Below, in pieces: positions 1-5,861 of a stretch of DNA of 8,285 nt (positions are counted from its first letter, which is position 1; each line of letters starts with the position of its first letter). A program made the position numbers and the translations under genes. The notes below the pieces were generated by a model, which saw nothing but the letters and a program-made list of their open reading frames with translations, did no database searches and was not told where the DNA came from. The stretch is from Alphaproteobacteria bacterium (GTDB taxonomy: Bacteria; Pseudomonadota; Alphaproteobacteria; JAJTHO01): NCBI GenBank assembly GCA_021297975.1, contig JAJTHO010000110.1:1-8285 (forward strand), written 5' to 3'.

Positions 1-189
1 CGGCGCTGCATACACCGCCGTGCTGGGGTCACGGTCAAACGCAGTAACGCGCGCGCCGCGCTCTAAAAACGCGCGGGTATAGCCGCCCGCGCCGAAGGTG
101 GCGTCTATATAATGGCCGCCCGGCGCAATGGCGAGGCCGCTCATCACCTCGTTCAGCATCACCGGGGTGTGCACGCGCTGCTGTCTCAT
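1..189 (-). CDS. rsmH: 16S rRNA (cytosine(1402)-N(4))-methyltransferase RsmH (MraW), 5' end only
   Basis: The first 63 codons are present; the rest lies beyond the left edge. RsmH uses S-adenosylmethionine to methylate N4 of C1402 in the decoding centre of 16S rRNA, in the cytoplasm. The translation starts MRQQRVHTPVML, the usual RsmH opening (HxPVML). It continues with the SAM-binding loop DATFGAGGYT (about residues 29-38) and the acidic strand TAFDRDP (about 49-55), both typical of the family. The ATG at 189-187 overlaps the mraZ stop codon (ATGA), so the two genes are translationally coupled. The order mraZ-rsmH is the conserved head of the dcw cluster, and ftsL and ftsI would be expected next, outside the window. 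Identity is close to certain; completeness cannot be judged. Confidence 0.95.
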   Translation of the reverse strand, partial: MRQQRVHTPVMLNEVMSGLAIAPGGHYIDATFGAGGYTRAFLERGARVTAFDRDPSTAVYAAP

Positions 190-641
190 GCCGCACCGCC
201 CGCTGGCAGCGTTAAGCCCGCCTTTTTCACGCGCGCGAGGGCATCCCGCTGATACGCGCTGAAGGCCTCCGGGTTCCAGAGTTGAAACGTGCTGCCTTTG
301 CCGACAAAGCTCACGCTCTCCGTGATGTTGCCATGCGCAAGCAAACGCTCCGAGAGCAAAATTCGCCCTTCGGTATCCACGCTGATTTCTTCGGCCTGGG
401 CGAACAGTACCGAGCTCAAATCATCTTGGTTTTCAGAAAATAAATCAAAGTTTTGCACGCGGCTGTTAAGAAGTTCCATCCGCTCAACGGGACAGGCTTC
501 AATAGCGGCCGATTTAAAGGAAGGAAAGAATACAAGGCCGCTACTTCCCGCCTTCACCAAGACGGCGCGAAACGACGCGGGGACAGAAACACGTCCCTTT
601 TTATCCACCTTGTTGGTGATGGTTGACAGAAATAAGGCCAT
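186..641 (-). CDS. mraZ: MraZ transcriptional regulator of the division/cell wall cluster
   Basis: The product is 151 residues, the usual MraZ length. MraZ is a ring-forming DNA-binding protein with two SpoVT/AbrB-like halves, each marked by DxxxR. Here these are DKKGR (13-17, followed by VSVPASFR) and DTEGR (89-93, followed by ILL). A conserved FVGKGSTFQLW stretch lies at 112-122. The ATG at 641 has a good ribosome-binding site, AGAGG on the coding strand (plus 650-654), 8 nt upstream. The gene overlaps rsmH by 4 bp. In Escherichia coli MraZ binds TGGGN repeats upstream of its own gene and represses the operon. Four such repeats are present here at 770-803, so negative autoregulation is likely. 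Nothing is truncated or unusual in the protein. Confidence 0.97.
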   Translation of the reverse strand: MALFLSTITNKVDKKGRVSVPASFRAVLVKAGSSGLVFFPSFKSAAIEACPVERMELLNSRVQNFDLFSENQDDLSSVLFAQAEEISVDTEGRILLSERLLAHGNITESVSFVGKGSTFQLWNPEAFSAYQRDALARVKKAGLTLPAGGAA

Positions 642-649
642 TCGCCCAG

Positions 650-654
650 CCTCT
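650..654 (-). promoter_or_regulatory. Ribosome-binding site of mraZ
   Basis: AGAGG on the coding strand with 8 nt to the ATG at 641. It supports that start over internal ATGs. Confidence 0.7.
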
Positions 655-721
655 GATAAAGTGTGCAGTGAATATTCTTTAGATTATGGAAACCACACCA
701 CAAAAAGCCTCCAAAGAGAGC

Positions 722-739
722 GCCCGGGTTTCCCCGGGC
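722..739 (-). promoter_or_regulatory. GC-only hairpin in the mraZ leader
   Basis: A perfect 7-bp inverted repeat, GCCCGGG/CCCGGGC, encloses a 4-nt loop that reads GAAA on the mraZ strand, a GNRA-type tetraloop. It lies about 35 nt after the inferred mraZ transcription start and 80 nt before the start codon. A broken U-rich stretch follows on that strand (TCTCTTTGG, then CTTTTTG), so it could act as an attenuator, a pause site or a stabilising 5' structure. It lacks the immediate U-run of a standard terminator in either direction. The structure is visible in the sequence; its function is inference. Confidence 0.5.
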
Positions 740-769
740 ACAGTTAATGGCGTAGGTTTTTGGTAGTTA

Positions 770-803
770 TGGGTAACCGTGGGATAGCATGGGACTATAT
801 GGG
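770..803 (-). promoter_or_regulatory. MraZ-binding repeats (four TGGG boxes, 10-bp period)
   Basis: On the plus strand TGGG occurs at 770-773, 780-783, 790-793 and 800-803, an exact 10-bp spacing of about one helical turn. This matches the known MraZ operator design of TGGGN direct repeats with 5-bp spacers. The boxes overlap the -10 and spacer of the inferred mraZ promoter (781-809), so bound MraZ would block RNA polymerase. Four repeats is on the high side, since three are described in E. coli. Confidence 0.85.
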
Positions 804-809
804 CGTCAA
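781..809 (-). promoter_or_regulatory. Candidate promoter of the mraZ-rsmH (dcw) operon
   Basis: Read on the minus strand: TTGACG (-35, plus 804-809), a 17-nt spacer, then TATCCC (-10, plus 781-786). The -35 matches the sigma-70 consensus at 5 of 6 positions; the -10 is weaker. Transcription would start near 774, giving a leader of about 130 nt that contains the hairpin at 722-739. The interleaved TGGG boxes strengthen the placement. Confidence 0.55.
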
Positions 810-844
810 AGACATAATGAAGCCGAAACAAAAAAATGATGCTC

Positions 845-871
845 AATAAAACCAAGCATTTGCTTGGTTTC
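845..871 (-). terminator. Rho-independent terminator after the asmA-like gene
   Basis: A 10-bp inverted repeat (AAACCAAGCA at 849-858, TGCTTGGTTT at 861-870) is followed on the minus strand by TTTTATT. It begins about 35 nt beyond the asmA-like stop codon at 906. The same structure insulates the mraZ promoter just downstream. On the plus strand no T-run follows the stem. Confidence 0.7.
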
Positions 872-905
872 GTCCCCGCATCGTTTTAAGTTGAAAATAA
901 ATGTA

Positions 906-3464
906 TCAATTGTTGCCGAGTTGCAACAGTCCTTGGCGCAGCAAATACGCGCCAAACGCTTTATCGGCAATGCCCACACGCGGCGCGCTCAATAATCCTG
1001 TAATATCAAGCAGTAGCGGCGGAGCCTGCGGAAACGCCGCAAGGCGAACGCTTGCCCGCGCGCTCATCGTGTTGTCATAAAGCCGCACTGTCCCGCTCAG
1101 GCTCGCTTGCCCGCCGCCAAAAAGTGCTTCTGCTTTATCCAGCTGTAACACGCCGCCGCTAAAGCGCCCCTGAAACGTAAGCGTCTCCAGCCGCAGCGCC
1201 TGCCTCGCCGCATCGGTGCGCAAAACCCCCAGCGCCGCCTGCTGCAGCGCCGTTTGCCGCACCAGTCGCTGCACCAGCGGCAGCGCCATCCCCGGCGCAT
1301 CGAGTCCGCGCACCGCAAGCTGCACCTGCCCGCCCGCGCCGAGCATATCGGCAATACACGTCGCCGACGCGCTCGCGTTCAGCTGCCCCGTCACCCGCAC
1401 GCTGTCCTGCATCAGCAGAAAATCGCGCAGCTGCACGGATGTCTCAACCTGCGGCAAGGGGCTTTGCCGCGCATCAATCGTCGCAGCCGCTGAAACCCCG
1501 CCCTGCCGATCTGCCGCGCTCATATTCATGCTGAGGTAATTCGCCTGCCGCAAGGCCTTCAGCCGCACATTCTGCCATTGCCGCGTGTTATACCCAACCG
1601 CCCCAACCGTAATATCCAGCTGCGCTGGCATCCCCTGCAACAAACTCACGAGCGGCGTATCCGTCAGCGGCTCACCCCATAAAAGCGGACAGCGCGTTAT
1701 CGCCGTCATCGTTCCGCCAAAAGGAATGTGGAACAAGGCCGCTGCATCAGTCGCGCTCAGCATCGGCATAGACAGCACAGCATTCAGCCCCGCCGCACTA
1801 CTGTATTGAATCGAGCCGCTAACCGGTTGGCCGGATAGTGTCCCGCTGAGCGGCGCGAGCGACAACACGCCGCCTTCCCACAACAGCGGCGCGCTGATAG
1901 CCGCTGCCGGGCGTGCGCTCTGCCAGTTGGTGCTTCCCTGCACACGCAGGGGCACAGCACTAATATCCACACCGCCCTCTGCCCGCAGCTGCCCTTGCGG
2001 CAATTGCCAGCTCAGCGCCGCATTAAGCCGCGGCGCATTCCCCTCAAGCGTGAATATCATCCGCCCCGGCAGCACCATCCCGCCCGGACGCAGCGCCGCC
2101 ATCGTCATCGCCTCGCCCTCAATAGTTGCGCTGATTTTTGGAAAAAATGGCCGCGCATCGAGCAGCAGCGACCCTTTCAACGCCCCCATGCTGCCTTGCG
2201 GCTGCAGAATAAGTGGCTCAATCCCCAATTGCCCCGCGTCCAAACGCAATACCCCGCGCACCGCCGCCAGCGCGGCATCGGCAACTTGCGTGTTGTTAAA
2301 TTGAAAATTTATCTCCGATAGCGCGGTGATGTTTTTTATCGTTTGCAATAGGGATGCATCTGGAGCCTGCTGCATCAATACATCCGCAAGCAGAATATCC
2401 TCCGCCTGCACTGTCCAGCGCCGCAACGTGCCGTCCGTCTGGCCAGAGAACGAGAGCGACCGCTCGCCCCAATGCATCTCGCCGCCGCGCACTTGCCATA
2501 ATTTCCCCGGCTGCACCACAGCGCGAAGGGTAAACGGCTCATTGGTAAGCGTTGCCCCCATGGTCAAGAGCACGGGCGCTTTCGGGCGCAAAATAATATC
2601 CATGGTCAGCGTATCAAGCTGCCGCTGTTTAAGGCGCAGCTGCGGCGCATTAATGCGAATCCGCCCGGATAGCTGGCCATTGCTAAGGAACGCTGCGGCC
2701 TCCAGCGCATCACTGCTGGTGAAAAAATCGTTCGCCGCCGCTTCGGCTGCTGCCTTATCCGGTAAATCTTGCTGCAGTTGCAGCGCCGCATCCAGCAGCT
2801 GCACCGCACCCGTGTCTTCCAGCCGTATCGTGCCTTTCACCTCGCCAAATCCCGGAAGCCGCAGCGTGCTAATCTGCACCGCCGTCACCGCGCCGCGCCG
2901 CAGCGTTGCCCCGATAAGCTGCAACCGCTCACCCTGCGTCGGCACGAGATACAGCGCAAATTTCACCGCGTTCGCCTCCGGCACGCCTTCCAGCGCCATA
3001 TCAAAACCATAGCGCCGCCCCTGCCAGCCATAACTCCCCACCGCCGCAACGCCGTTTTTCGGGGGCGACACCATATCAAAATCAACCGCATCCAGCGTTG
3101 TCACGCTCTCGCCAATCTGAAACGTAACCCGCTCTGCCATGCCCGATGGATACAGCGCCCCGCCAAACCAGAATTTCGGCAGTTGCAGCCACGACAGCCG
3201 CACCAAAACATTCTGCATCTCAACCCGGCTGCTGGTATCTTTCGGAATAAGGGATAGCTTTTCGATTCTTACCGTCGGCGTCCAGTTCAGCACCAAATCA
3301 AGGGAGCCCGCTGTCTCCAATCTTAGCGGCAAACCTTCCGTCATCTGCTGCAATTGCCCTTGCAGCAAGGTTTTCCACGGCAATACAGCCAGCACTATCC
3401 ACACCGCAACAAACAACAGTGCAGCTGCAAGCGTCCCCTTGCCGAGCGATTTTAACCGCCGCAT
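906..3464 (-). CDS. AsmA-like inner-membrane-anchored envelope protein
   Basis: This is an 852-residue protein with one N-terminal hydrophobic segment (about residues 11-30) after basic residues (MRRLK), then a long periplasmic body with no further membrane spans. This is the architecture of AsmA/YhdP/TamB-type proteins, which are implicated in outer-membrane assembly and phospholipid traffic. The body is built of repeated amphipathic beta strands. Its C-terminal part (about 690-830) has the AsmA-C pattern: a GAGGQVQLAVRG segment, then LTFQGRFSGGVLQLDKAEA, then GGGQASLSGTVRLYDNTM, ending in a LLLDITGLLSAPRVGI segment. The ATG at 3464 has GGAG 5 nt upstream (plus 3470-3473). It diverges from the amidase gene with a 12-bp gap and has its own terminator at 845-871, so it appears monocistronic. 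Family assignment is by architecture and pattern; the specific paralogue cannot be named. Confidence 0.8.
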   Translation of the reverse strand: MRRLKSLGKGTLAAALLFVAVWIVLAVLPWKTLLQGQLQQMTEGLPLRLETAGSLDLVLNWTPTVRIEKLSLIPKDTSSRVEMQNVLVRLSWLQLPKFWFGGALYPSGMAERVTFQIGESVTTLDAVDFDMVSPPKNGVAAVGSYGWQGRRYGFDMALEGVPEANAVKFALYLVPTQGERLQLIGATLRRGAVTAVQISTLRLPGFGEVKGTIRLEDTGAVQLLDAALQLQQDLPDKAAAEAAANDFFTSSDALEAAAFLSNGQLSGRIRINAPQLRLKQRQLDTLTMDIILRPKAPVLLTMGATLTNEPFTLRAVVQPGKLWQVRGGEMHWGERSLSFSGQTDGTLRRWTVQAEDILLADVLMQQAPDASLLQTIKNITALSEINFQFNNTQVADAALAAVRGVLRLDAGQLGIEPLILQPQGSMGALKGSLLLDARPFFPKISATIEGEAMTMAALRPGGMVLPGRMIFTLEGNAPRLNAALSWQLPQGQLRAEGGVDISAVPLRVQGSTNWQSARPAAAISAPLLWEGGVLSLAPLSGTLSGQPVSGSIQYSSAAGLNAVLSMPMLSATDAAALFHIPFGGTMTAITRCPLLWGEPLTDTPLVSLLQGMPAQLDITVGAVGYNTRQWQNVRLKALRQANYLSMNMSAADRQGGVSAAATIDARQSPLPQVETSVQLRDFLLMQDSVRVTGQLNASASATCIADMLGAGGQVQLAVRGLDAPGMALPLVQRLVRQTALQQAALGVLRTDAARQALRLETLTFQGRFSGGVLQLDKAEALFGGGQASLSGTVRLYDNTMSARASVRLAAFPQAPPLLLDITGLLSAPRVGIADKAFGAYLLRQGLLQLGNN

Positions 3465-3467
3465 ACT
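3439..3467 (+). promoter_or_regulatory. Candidate promoter of the amidase gene, inside asmA
   Basis: TTGCCG (3439-3444), a 17-nt spacer, then CATACT (3462-3467), each hexamer matching the sigma-70 consensus at 4 of 6 positions. The -10 covers the asmA-like start codon. A start 6-9 nt downstream falls at 3473-3476, just before the amidase ATG at 3477. The message would therefore be leaderless or nearly so, in line with the absence of a Shine-Dalgarno sequence. This is inferred from sequence only. Confidence 0.4.
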
Positions 3468-3476
3468 GGCTCCATT

Positions 3477-4172
3477 ATGACTAGCGCACTCATCCCTGCT
3501 CCTTCACCGAATCATGACGCGCGCACCGCACCGCCGTCGCTTATTGTGCTGCACTATACCGGTATGCCCACCGGAGAGGAAGCCCTCTTGCGCCTCGTTG
3601 ATGCGGATGCGAAAGTGAGCGCGCATTATCTGCTGGAAGAAGATGGCCGCGTCTTTGCTCTCGTGCCGGAAGAGCGCCGCGCCTGGCATGCCGGGGTGTC
3701 GTTTTGGGATGGGATAAGCAACGTCAACGCTGCCTCGATTGGTATTGAAATCGTCAATCCCGGCCATGATTGGGGTTATCGCCCCTTCCCCGCTGTGCAA
3801 ATCGACTCTTTATTATTGCTGCTCAGCGGCATCACCCAGCGCCGTGCGATTCAGCCCTATAATATAATAGGGCACAGCGATGTCGCCCCCGCCCGCAAAC
3901 AAGACCCCGGTGAGCTGTTTCCGTGGCAGCTCCTCGCCGAGCGCGGCTTCGGCCTCTGGGCAGAATCTGGCCTCAGAGCAACACAGCCCCTCACCGCGCT
4001 GTTATCAGAATACGGCTATGATGTGCAGGATGAGCACGCCGCCGCCCGCGCCTTTGCCCGCCATTTTGCGCCCGCACAGCTCGATACATTAGACCCCGCC
4101 GTCCTCGCGCCGCTGGCAGCGAGCCTGCTCCAGCAAAAACGCAGCATTGACCAGCGCGCCGTTAAAAGCTAG
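3477..4172 (+). CDS. N-acetylmuramoyl-L-alanine amidase (AmpD/AmiD-type, Amidase_2 fold)
   Basis: This 231-residue zinc amidase cleaves the bond between N-acetylmuramic acid and L-alanine in peptidoglycan or its recycled muropeptides. Visible markers are SPNHDAR (10-16, frequent in alphaproteobacterial members), VLHYTGM with zinc ligand H26, VSAHYL (47-52), SIGIEIVN with the probable catalytic E91, and GHSDVAPARKQDPG with zinc ligands H133 and D143 and the conserved K141. Residues about 165-225 (including LLSEYGYDV and AFARHF) look like the small peptidoglycan-binding-type C-terminal domain of this family. No signal peptide is visible, which suggests a cytoplasmic AmpD-like recycling role, though other export routes cannot be excluded. 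The ATG at 3477 is the only Met before the SPN motif and has no Shine-Dalgarno sequence. rnpB starts 9 bp after the stop. Confidence 0.92.
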   Translation: MTSALIPAPSPNHDARTAPPSLIVLHYTGMPTGEEALLRLVDADAKVSAHYLLEEDGRVFALVPEERRAWHAGVSFWDGISNVNAASIGIEIVNPGHDWGYRPFPAVQIDSLLLLLSGITQRRAIQPYNIIGHSDVAPARKQDPGELFPWQLLAERGFGLWAESGLRATQPLTALLSEYGYDVQDEHAAARAFARHFAPAQLDTLDPAVLAPLAASLLQQKRSIDQRAVKS

Positions 4173-4175
4173 CGT
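4147..4175 (+). promoter_or_regulatory. Candidate rnpB promoter within the amidase 3' end
   Basis: TTGACC (4147-4152), a 17-nt spacer, then TAGCGT (4170-4175). The hexamers lie in the last codons and stop codon of the amidase gene. The predicted start, 6-7 nt downstream, falls at 4181-4182, exactly the first base of helix P1 of the RNase P RNA. That agreement is the main support, since the -10 is weak (3 of 6). Confidence 0.5.
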
Positions 4176-4180
4176 ATCAG

Positions 4181-4552
<372 letters not shown>

Positions 4553-4579
4553 TTTTACTGTATGCTTATTTCACAGTAC

Positions 4580-4674
4580 GTCATCCTGAAAGGCGCAAAA
4601 CCCTCGGGTTTTGCAACGTCGAAGGATCTCCCGTCATGCTGAAAAAGATCCCTCCATGCGGCTGCTGTGCAGCC
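4580..4674 (+). repeat. REP-like intergenic repeat, degenerate tandem copies
   Basis: GTCATCCTGAA (4580-4590) leads into a strong hairpin (GCAAAACCC 4595-4603 with GGGTTTTGC 4606-4614) and ends in GAAGGATCT (4621-4629). A shorter second copy follows at once: GTCATGCTGAA (4633-4643), then GATCCC (4647-4652). A 6-bp hairpin, GGCTGC/GCAGCC, closes the stretch (4660-4674). The pattern GTCATCCTGA...GAAGGATCT is a widely scattered type of intergenic palindrome. Copy number in this genome is unknown. I see no coding capacity here. Confidence 0.5.
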
Positions 4675-4762
4675 TTAGTCGGGATTACGCAATCGTTCGG
4701 ATACGCACACCGAAAAAAGTGTTAACAAATTGTAAACATTGGAAAATATTTTCGCCGCCCAC

Positions 4763-4791
4763 TTGGCAGCCGCAAAAAACTCTGCTACGGT
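4763..4791 (+). promoter_or_regulatory. Candidate promoter of the unassigned structured RNA
   Basis: TTGGCA (4763-4768), a 17-nt spacer, then TACGGT (4786-4791). The design resembles the inferred rnpB promoter (TTGACC-17-TAGCGT). The predicted start is around 4797-4799, at the edge of the 12-bp palindrome AGATACGTATCT (4799-4810), which could be an operator or a 5' hairpin. Confidence 0.4.
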
Positions 4792-4796
4792 TATAG

Positions 4797-5118
4797 ATAG
4801 ATACGTATCTCGGTTTGTCACGCGAACAGACCACCGAATGAAAGGCGCGGTGACGCAGCATGTCTGAAACACGTGTTGCGGCAACCATCCCTAGTACTAC
4901 CCTTCGGTATTACAGGCGCTGCCCGACGGATTTTGCGGCACTGGCATCTAAAGCAAGTCGTGCGCCTACCGCAACCCGATCCCTAGTGCACGCCTGTAAG
5001 GCCAACCCTATACTGCCCGGTTGTGATACACCGCGCCTTGCTGTTCTTCAAAGCCGGCGAAAGCCCGCTAAGACGCCAAAACCCTGCCTGGGAGCCATTC
5101 CGGAGCGGGGTTTTGGTG
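4797..5118 (+). ncRNA. Structured RNA of unknown family (candidate)
   Basis: The segment folds into nested helices. P1 pairs GAACAG (4824-4829) with CTGTTC (5041-5046). P2 is a perfect 11-bp helix, AAGGCGCGGTG (4842-4852) with CACCGCGCCTT (5029-5039). It encloses hairpin H1 (CGCAGCATGT 4854-4863 with ACGTGTTGCG 4871-4880, two or three G-U pairs), hairpin H2 (TACC 4898-4901, loop CTTC, GGTA 4906-4909), the perfect 9-bp helix P3 (TTACAGGCG 4910-4918 with CGCCTGTAA 4991-4999) and hairpin H3 (CAACC 5003-5007 with GGTTG 5019-5023). P3 carries an inner arm (GGAT/ATCC, TTGCGG 4933-4938 with CCGCAA 4969-4974). A GAAA-capped hairpin (5056-5065) and a long 3' stem (CCAAAACCC 5076-5084 with GGGTTTTGG 5108-5116) complete it. 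Several arms are long and mutually compatible, unlike chance pairing. I do not recognise it as tmRNA, SRP or 6S RNA or as a riboswitch. The ends are estimates and the strand rests on the upstream promoter. Confidence 0.5.
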
Positions 5119-5149
5119 TTGGCTGCATGTTTCTTATACCAAAACAGGG

Positions 5150-5257
5150 GTCATCTCGACCGGAAGCCGCGGCGCGGCTGGAGCGGAGAGATCTCCTCTA
5201 GAATAATGGGAGTTCTCTCGACTGCGCAAGGCACTGCCTTGCTGCGCTCGAGATGAC
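5150..5257. repeat. MITE-like palindromic repeat with 10-bp terminal inverted repeats
   Basis: GTCATCTCGA (5150-5159) is the perfect inverse of TCGAGATGAC (5248-5257). Each half also folds on itself: AGCCGC/GCGGCT in the left arm (about 5162-5177) and CAAGGCA-C-TGCCTTG in the right arm. GGAGAGATCTCC near 5185-5196 and TTCTCTCGA near 5210-5218 are the usual inner ends of this GTCATCTCGA...GAGATCTC class. No transposase gene is present, so it would be non-autonomous or a REP-type element. Together with the repeat at 4580 it brackets the structured RNA. Confidence 0.6.
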
Positions 5258-5300
5258 GCCTCTTTCTATTTCTGTAAACATAGGGAGGTACTACAAAAAT

Positions 5301-5312
5301 AGATAGCTATTT
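5301..5312. repeat. 12-bp word AGATAGCTATTT, copy 1
   Basis: Identical to 7872-7883. It contains the 8-bp palindrome ATAGCTAT and lies 90 bp before the start of the 5403 gene, in an AT-rich stretch where AAAAATAG (5296-5303) and CTATTTTT (5313-5320) also form an inverted repeat. It may be a shared operator or coincidence. The surrounding 5258-5400 has no ORF worth reporting. Confidence 0.35.
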
Positions 5313-5331
5313 CTATTTTTCTATTATATAG

Positions 5332-5347
5332 TGTGCTTTATATCACA
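5332..5347. promoter_or_regulatory. CRP/FNR-superfamily binding site (candidate)
   Basis: TGTGC-N6-TCACA matches the CRP half-site geometry TGTGA-N6-TCACA at 9 of 10 fixed positions. It lies 55-71 bp upstream of the ATG at 5403. A weak -35/-10 pair follows (TTAACG 5348-5353; TCAGAT 5371-5376, 17-nt spacing), so the site would sit just upstream of -35, an activating position. The regulator itself is not in the window. Confidence 0.45.
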
Positions 5348-5402
5348 TTAACGACTTTTTAAGAAACTCATCAGATACTGTTCATTATTACGGAGCGCTT
5401 TC

Positions 5403-5837
5403 ATGTTAGCCAACCTTATCAAAACGGTAAACCATATGAACAACGCCCATCCCCTGCTGCGCCGCTATGAACACCGCAAGAAGTTACTGGAAACGTTGAG
5501 CGCCGAAGACACGGCAAACGCCCTGCCCGCAACGCTCGACGATGTCGATTTTCTCAATGAAGACCTGTTGAAACAAGCCATTCTGCACCTGCAAAAACGC
5601 GCAACCGACCATGCCTTCCTAGAACCCGGCACGATTGCCGCCGCCAACGACCGCGCCAATAATGTGGCCGCCGGGATTGAATCGGCGCTCTGTGATGCCG
5701 ATATTGCCGCCGCCCTGCAAAACAGCGTCGCACCCTCACTCCTGTTGCATCCAAAAATGCAGGATGTTTCCCTGCCCTCTTGGCAAACGGCCGATGTGCT
5801 GGCCGAAAACGCTGGTGAATTCCCCGCTTTCCAATAA
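5403..5837 (+). CDS. Hypothetical protein, 144 residues, first gene of the prfA operon
   Basis: I do not recognise this protein. It has 144 residues, no signal peptide and no membrane segment. It looks soluble and mostly helical, with an acidic, Ala/Leu-rich body (for example LSAEDTANALPATLDDVDFL near residues 32-51) and a basic patch RRYEHRKK (20-27). The ATG at 5403 has GGAG at 5392-5395 with a 7-nt spacer; an alternative Met at residue 12 (5436) lacks one. It ends 24 bp before prfA on the same strand without a terminator, which suggests cotranscription. Upstream are an AT-rich promoter region and a CRP-like site. Codon use resembles that of its neighbours. Function is unknown; coding status is likely, given the ribosome-binding site and operon position. 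Confidence 0.75.
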   Translation: MLANLIKTVNHMNNAHPLLRRYEHRKKLLETLSAEDTANALPATLDDVDFLNEDLLKQAILHLQKRATDHAFLEPGTIAAANDRANNVAAGIESALCDADIAAALQNSVAPSLLLHPKMQDVSLPSWQTADVLAENAGEFPAFQ

Positions 5838-5845
5838 ACGCAAAC

Positions 5846-5861
5846 GGCTGTAGAAACAGCC
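5846..5861 (+). promoter_or_regulatory. Hairpin abutting the prfA start codon
   Basis: GGCTGT (5846-5851), loop AGAA, ACAGCC (5856-5861): a perfect 6-bp stem whose last base is immediately before the ATG at 5862. No Shine-Dalgarno sequence is visible. The structure occupies the usual ribosome-binding position, so it may restrain initiation or make it depend on translation of the upstream gene. Confidence 0.5.

Noticed and set aside
289..747. Plus-strand 152-codon frame
   Set aside because: Shadow of mraZ on the opposite strand that continues into the operator region; no ribosome-binding site or motifs.
5051..5077. Riboswitch-like words (GCCGGCGAAAGCCCGC, reminiscent of FMN or TPP elements)
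   Set aside because: The remaining conserved segments of either riboswitch are absent, and no biosynthesis or transport gene follows. The words are explained by a GAAA-capped hairpin.
4797..5118. Two-piece (permuted) alphaproteobacterial tmRNA
   Set aside because: No GGTTCGA-type T-loop, no CCA end in a suitable place and no tag frame ending in Ala-Ala on either strand.
4860..5201. Open frame of 113 codons on the plus strand over the structured RNA
   Set aside because: No Shine-Dalgarno sequence, Arg/Pro/Thr-rich composition without recognisable motifs, and it reads through the RNA helices and into the palindromic repeat at 5150. RNA structure explains the sequence better.
5283..5288. GGGAGG as ribosome-binding site of a further small gene
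   Set aside because: No ATG or GTG frame of useful length follows; a stop codon comes within a few codons.
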